Source: a bacterium (lineage in GTDB: Bacteria > Krumholzibacteriota > Krumholzibacteria > LZORAL124-64-63). Taken from it: DNA of 7,077 nucleotides. The stretch spans positions 1 to 7,077 of the forward strand of contig VGXH01000091.1 in the NCBI GenBank assembly GCA_016873405.1, given 5' to 3'. Position numbers and translations under genes: made by a program. The notes beneath the pieces are model-generated. The model did not search any database and was not told the DNA's origin. It was given only the letters and a program-made list of their open reading frames with translations. Shown one piece after another: positions 4,659 to 7,077 of the stretch. Numbering within the stretch: the first letter of the stretch is position 1; the number at the start of each line of letters is the position of its first letter.

Positions 4659-6015
4659 AGCGATGCGGCGAGCCGCGCGGCAATCCCCGCCTGGTCTGTT
4701 CCTGGCGGCGGCACTGGCGATCCTGGGGCCGACCGCGGCGCCGGCGGCGGGCGCGGCCGCCGGCGCGCCGGCGACCGGGGACACGCTGCGCCTCGATCTG
4801 ACGGCCTGCCTGGCGCAGGCGCGGGCCGCATCGCCGGGGCTGGCCGCGGCCGCCGCCGGCAGCGACGAATCGGCGGCCCTCGCGGCCGAGGCCGCCGCCC
4901 GACGGCGGCCGGTGCTGGGGCTGGCCGGGACCTACCAGTACGCGACGGAGCACATGAAGCGGGAACTGCAGCTCGGTCCCGGGCTGCCGTCCGGGAGGCT
5001 CGAGTTCGGCGACGGCCAGGCGGCCGACCTGAACCTCGGGCTGGCGATCCCCCTGTACACGGGGGGCGAACTGGCGCGGGCGGCCGCCGCCGCGGGCGCC
5101 GGCGAGGCCGCCGCGCGCGCACGCGAGCAGGCCGCGCGCCTGGACCTGGACCGCGGCGTCCGGCAGGCCCACAGCGGCGCGCTGGGGCGTCGGGCGCAGG
5201 TCGAGGCTTCGCGTCTGGCCGTCGCCCGCCTGGCCCGCCACCTCGGGGCCGTGGCCCGCGCCCGCGACGCCGGCGCGGCGACCGACGAGGCTTGCGTCCG
5301 CGCCGAAGCGCGCCTGCTGGCGGCGCGCCAGCGGCTGGCCGTCGCCGAGGCCGCGCTCGACTCCGCGGCCCTGGCGCTCGGGAAACTGGTCGGGCGAGCG
5401 GGCTCTGCGGTGCTGCCGCTCGGCGACGTGGGCGAGTCGCTGCTGCCGGGCGCCCCGGGCGCACTGGCCGCCGCGGTTGACCGGGCGGACCTGGCCTCGC
5501 TGGCGCACGAGGCCGGACGCCAGCGCGAGCTGGCCGCGGCCGCGCGCGGACGGCTGCGGCCGCGGGTGCTCGCAGACGTGCGCGCCCATTACGGCCGGCC
5601 CGGCGTGGACGCCCTGGCCAACGAGTGGATGGCGTACGGAACCGCCGGCGTGAGCGTCGACTGGCCGCTGTGGGACTCGGGGGCGCGGGGGCAACGCGCC
5701 CGGCAGGCGGCGGCGCGCGCCGCGCTGATCGAGGCGCAGCGCCGCGAGTTGGCCGAGGCCGTCGCCACCGCGGCCGCCACGGGCCGCGCCAACCTCGCGG
5801 CGGCGGTCACGGTCGAGTCGCAGGCCACCGCGCGCGTCGCGCTGCAGGAACGCCTCCTGGCGATGGTCGAGGACCGGCAGGCGCAGGCTGCGGCCACCGG
5901 GACCGAGTACCTCGATGCCCAGGACGACTTGGCGCAGGCGGAGATCGAACTGGCGCTGGCGCGCACGCGCGTGCGCCTGGCGGAAGCGGCCCTGCTGTGG
6001 GCCCTGGGGCTGTAG
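4651..6015 (+). CDS. TolC-family outer-membrane efflux protein
   Basis: A 454-residue outer-membrane channel subunit that would carry substrate across the outer membrane for the ABC exporter encoded next to it. A signal peptide spans about residues 1-36 (basic MREAMRRAAR, hydrophobic core GLFLAAALAILG, Ala-rich cleavage region). The family's two-fold internal repeat is visible: LRLDLTACLAQARAASPGL (46-64) begins the first helical hairpin, LNLGLAIPLYTGGELARA (127-144) is the first beta-strand and turn, and TAGVSVDWPLWDSGARGQ (331-348) is its counterpart in the second half. Long Ala/Arg/Glu-rich helices (145-250 and 350-448) form the periplasmic tunnel. ATG at 4651 is preceded by GGAGG with 6-nt spacing. 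It overlaps the tetR stop, so the two are translationally coupled; the 49-codon extension upstream is inside tetR and is not used. Confidence 0.9.
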   Translation: MREAMRRAARQSPPGLFLAAALAILGPTAAPAAGAAAGAPATGDTLRLDLTACLAQARAASPGLAAAAAGSDESAALAAEAAARRRPVLGLAGTYQYATEHMKRELQLGPGLPSGRLEFGDGQAADLNLGLAIPLYTGGELARAAAAAGAGEAAARAREQAARLDLDRGVRQAHSGALGRRAQVEASRLAVARLARHLGAVARARDAGAATDEACVRAEARLLAARQRLAVAEAALDSAALALGKLVGRAGSAVLPLGDVGESLLPGAPGALAAAVDRADLASLAHEAGRQRELAAAARGRLRPRVLADVRAHYGRPGVDALANEWMAYGTAGVSVDWPLWDSGARGQRARQAAARAALIEAQRRELAEAVATAAATGRANLAAAVTVESQATARVALQERLLAMVEDRQAQAAATGTEYLDAQDDLAQAEIELALARTRVRLAEAALLWALGL

Positions 6016-6062
6016 CGGGCGACGGCGGCGACGGCCGGCCCCCGCGAATGGAAGGAAGGACG

Positions 6063-6965
6063 ATGATGCGAGTCCCTGCACACCGCCGGACCCTGGCCCT
6101 GGCGGCGGTCGCCGCCGGCGCCGCGGCGCTGGGCGGCTGCCGCGGCGGCGCGCCCGCCTCGCCGGCCGGCACCTTCGAGGCCACGGTCGTCGAGGTGGCG
6201 CCGGTGCTCGGCGGACGGGCGCTGACGGTCGGCGCGCGCGAAGGCGAACGCGTCGCCGCCGGCGACACGCTGGTCGTCCTGGACACCTCGCTGGTCGCGC
6301 TGCAGCGAGCGCAGGCGGCGGCCGGCGGCGCCGCGTTGCTGGCCCAGTGCGCGATCGCCGACGCCGACCTCGCCAAGGCGCGGCGGCAGCTCGCCCTGCT
6401 CGAGACCACCTACGCCCGCACCACCGCGCTGCGCGACCAGGGCACGGCGACCGCGCAGCAGGTCGACGAACTGGCCGCCCAGCGGGACGTGGCCCGCGCG
6501 GCGATCGACGCCGCCCGCGGCCGCCGGGCGGCGCTGGACGCCGAACTGGCCCACCTGGAAGCGGGCCTCGCGGTGTTCGACCGCCAGCTGCAGGACAGCG
6601 TGGTGCTGTCACCGATCGCCGGCACGGTGCTGACGCGGTCGCTGGAACCGGGCGAGGTCGCGGCACCCGGCCGCCCGGCGCTGCGCCTGGCCGACCTGTC
6701 GACGCTCGAGCTGCGGGTGTTCCTCGAGGCCGGCGAGCTCGAACGGGTGCGCGCGGGTCAGCAGTTGCCCGTGCGCGTCGATGCGCTGCCGGGCGCCCCG
6801 CTGACGGGCACCGTCGCCTGGGTCGCCGACGAGGCCGAGTTCACGCCCAAGAACGCGCAGACCCGTCATGCGCGCGCCCAGCTGGTCTACGCGGTGAAGC
6901 TGCGTGTGCCCAATCCCGACGGCGCGCTCCACATCGGCATGCCGGCCGAGGTCGACCTCCCGTGA
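6063..6965 (+). CDS. HlyD/YbhG-like periplasmic adaptor lipoprotein of the ABC exporter
   Basis: A 300-residue membrane fusion protein joining an inner-membrane ABC transporter to the TolC-type channel. The lipoprotein signal is clear: HRRTLALAAVAAGAAALGGC with lipobox LGGC and Cys26. The two halves of the lipoyl domain are at about 38-75 (LTVGAREGERVAAGDTLVVLD) and 176-211 (VVLSPIAGTVLTRSLEPGEVA). Between them lies a helical hairpin with coiled-coil character (about 78-172) containing the TolC-tip type stretch RDQGTATAQQVDELAAQRD. The C-terminal beta-barrel ends with AEFTPKNAQTRHARAQLVYAVK and GMPAEVDLP, very close to YbhG-type adaptors of ABC-2 exporters. ATG at 6063 is followed at once by ATG at 6066; GGAAGGAAGGA at 6050-6060 serves either. 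It lies 47 nt after the TolC stop and its own stop overlaps the ATPase start. Confidence 0.92.
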   Translation: MMRVPAHRRTLALAAVAAGAAALGGCRGGAPASPAGTFEATVVEVAPVLGGRALTVGAREGERVAAGDTLVVLDTSLVALQRAQAAAGGAALLAQCAIADADLAKARRQLALLETTYARTTALRDQGTATAQQVDELAAQRDVARAAIDAARGRRAALDAELAHLEAGLAVFDRQLQDSVVLSPIAGTVLTRSLEPGEVAAPGRPALRLADLSTLELRVFLEAGELERVRAGQQLPVRVDALPGAPLTGTVAWVADEAEFTPKNAQTRHARAQLVYAVKLRVPNPDGALHIGMPAEVDLP

Positions 6966-7077
6966 ACGCGGGCGGCGGCAACGGCGACCGGCCCGAGGGC
7001 GCCATTGTCCTGGAGGATCTGCACAGGTCCTTCGGCGCCAGGTCGGCGGTGCGGGGATTGTCGCTGGCTGTCCCGCG
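6962..7077 (+). CDS. ABC transporter ATP-binding protein, N-terminus (cut by window edge)
   Basis: Thirty-eight codons are present. After a short Gly-rich leader the sequence reads AIVLEDLHRSFGARSAVRGL followed by SLAVPR, the standard first strands and A-loop region of an ABC ATPase; the Walker A motif would follow just past the edge. Start is GTG at 6962, overlapping the adaptor stop as GTGA, so translation is coupled. By analogy with ybhG-ybhF-ybhS-ybhR, one ATPase gene and one or two ABC-2 permease genes should follow. It would power export with the adaptor and TolC protein of the same operon. Exact substrate cannot be told. Confidence 0.82.
   Translation, partial: MNAGGGNGDRPEGAIVLEDLHRSFGARSAVRGLSLAVP

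Noticed and set aside
3212..4801. 529-residue plus-strand frame spanning citrate synthase, the intergenic region and tetR
   Set aside because: It crosses the terminator hairpin and the promoter, is out of frame with both real genes and has Arg/Pro-rich composition.
5625..6062. Upstream extension of the adaptor frame through the TolC gene
   Set aside because: It would bury the lipoprotein signal inside the protein. A ribosome binding site and ATG at 6063 give the signal at the N-terminus.
4516..6666. 716-residue minus-strand reading frame opposite the TolC and adaptor genes
   Set aside because: It is Arg/Pro/Gly-rich with no domain, and the plus-strand genes have complete family motifs, signal peptides and ribosome binding sites.
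1..7077. tRNA, rRNA, insertion sequence or prophage genes
   Set aside because: I saw no tRNA cloverleaf, rRNA signature, transposase, integrase or terminal repeats of an IS; the 18-bp inverted repeat encloses only 95 bp, too little for an autonomous element.

Overview
The window is about 7.1 kb of very GC-rich DNA (roughly 70% by eye) with dense bacterial coding. Two lipoprotein efflux adaptors and a TolC-type outer-membrane protein indicate a diderm (Gram-negative) organism. The citrate synthase resembles the mitochondrial type and the dihydrouridine synthase resembles eukaryotic DUS3. This suggests a delta-proteobacterial or Myxococcota-like lineage, or a GC-rich candidate phylum, rather than an enterobacterium. 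I cannot name the species from sequence alone.

Layout. The left part is on the minus strand. Reading leftward, it holds a rubrerythrin/ferritin-like diiron protein (2126-1593), a DUS3-like tRNA-dihydrouridine synthase starting 4 nt later (1588-455), a 195-bp gap, and the 5' end of an RND-type periplasmic adaptor lipoprotein (259 to the window edge). A 282-bp divergent intergenic region separates the ferritin-like gene from a eukaryotic-type citrate synthase on the plus strand (2409-3710), which ends in a nested GC hairpin. The right part (3921 to the edge) is a plus-strand export operon. It runs TetR regulator, TolC-family outer-membrane protein, lipidated HlyD/YbhG-like adaptor and the start of an ABC ATPase. 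Two of the gene junctions overlap, implying translational coupling. The promoter of this operon lies inside a 35-bp near-palindrome, the likely TetR operator, so the regulator probably represses itself and the exporter.

Most interesting. The gap in front of the left adaptor gene carries an 18-bp perfect inverted repeat (270-287 and 383-400) flanking 95 bp. The best promoter-like element in that 95 bp, an extended -10, points away from the adaptor gene. This is the architecture of an invertible, phase-variable promoter caught in the OFF orientation; no recombinase is visible in the window. Also notable are a DUS3-like enzyme in a bacterium and a five-copy 12-bp tandem repeat encoding a Q(H/D)ER tail at its N-terminus. 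The left adaptor and the right ABC exporter are separate systems. The diiron gene and dus probably form one transcript.
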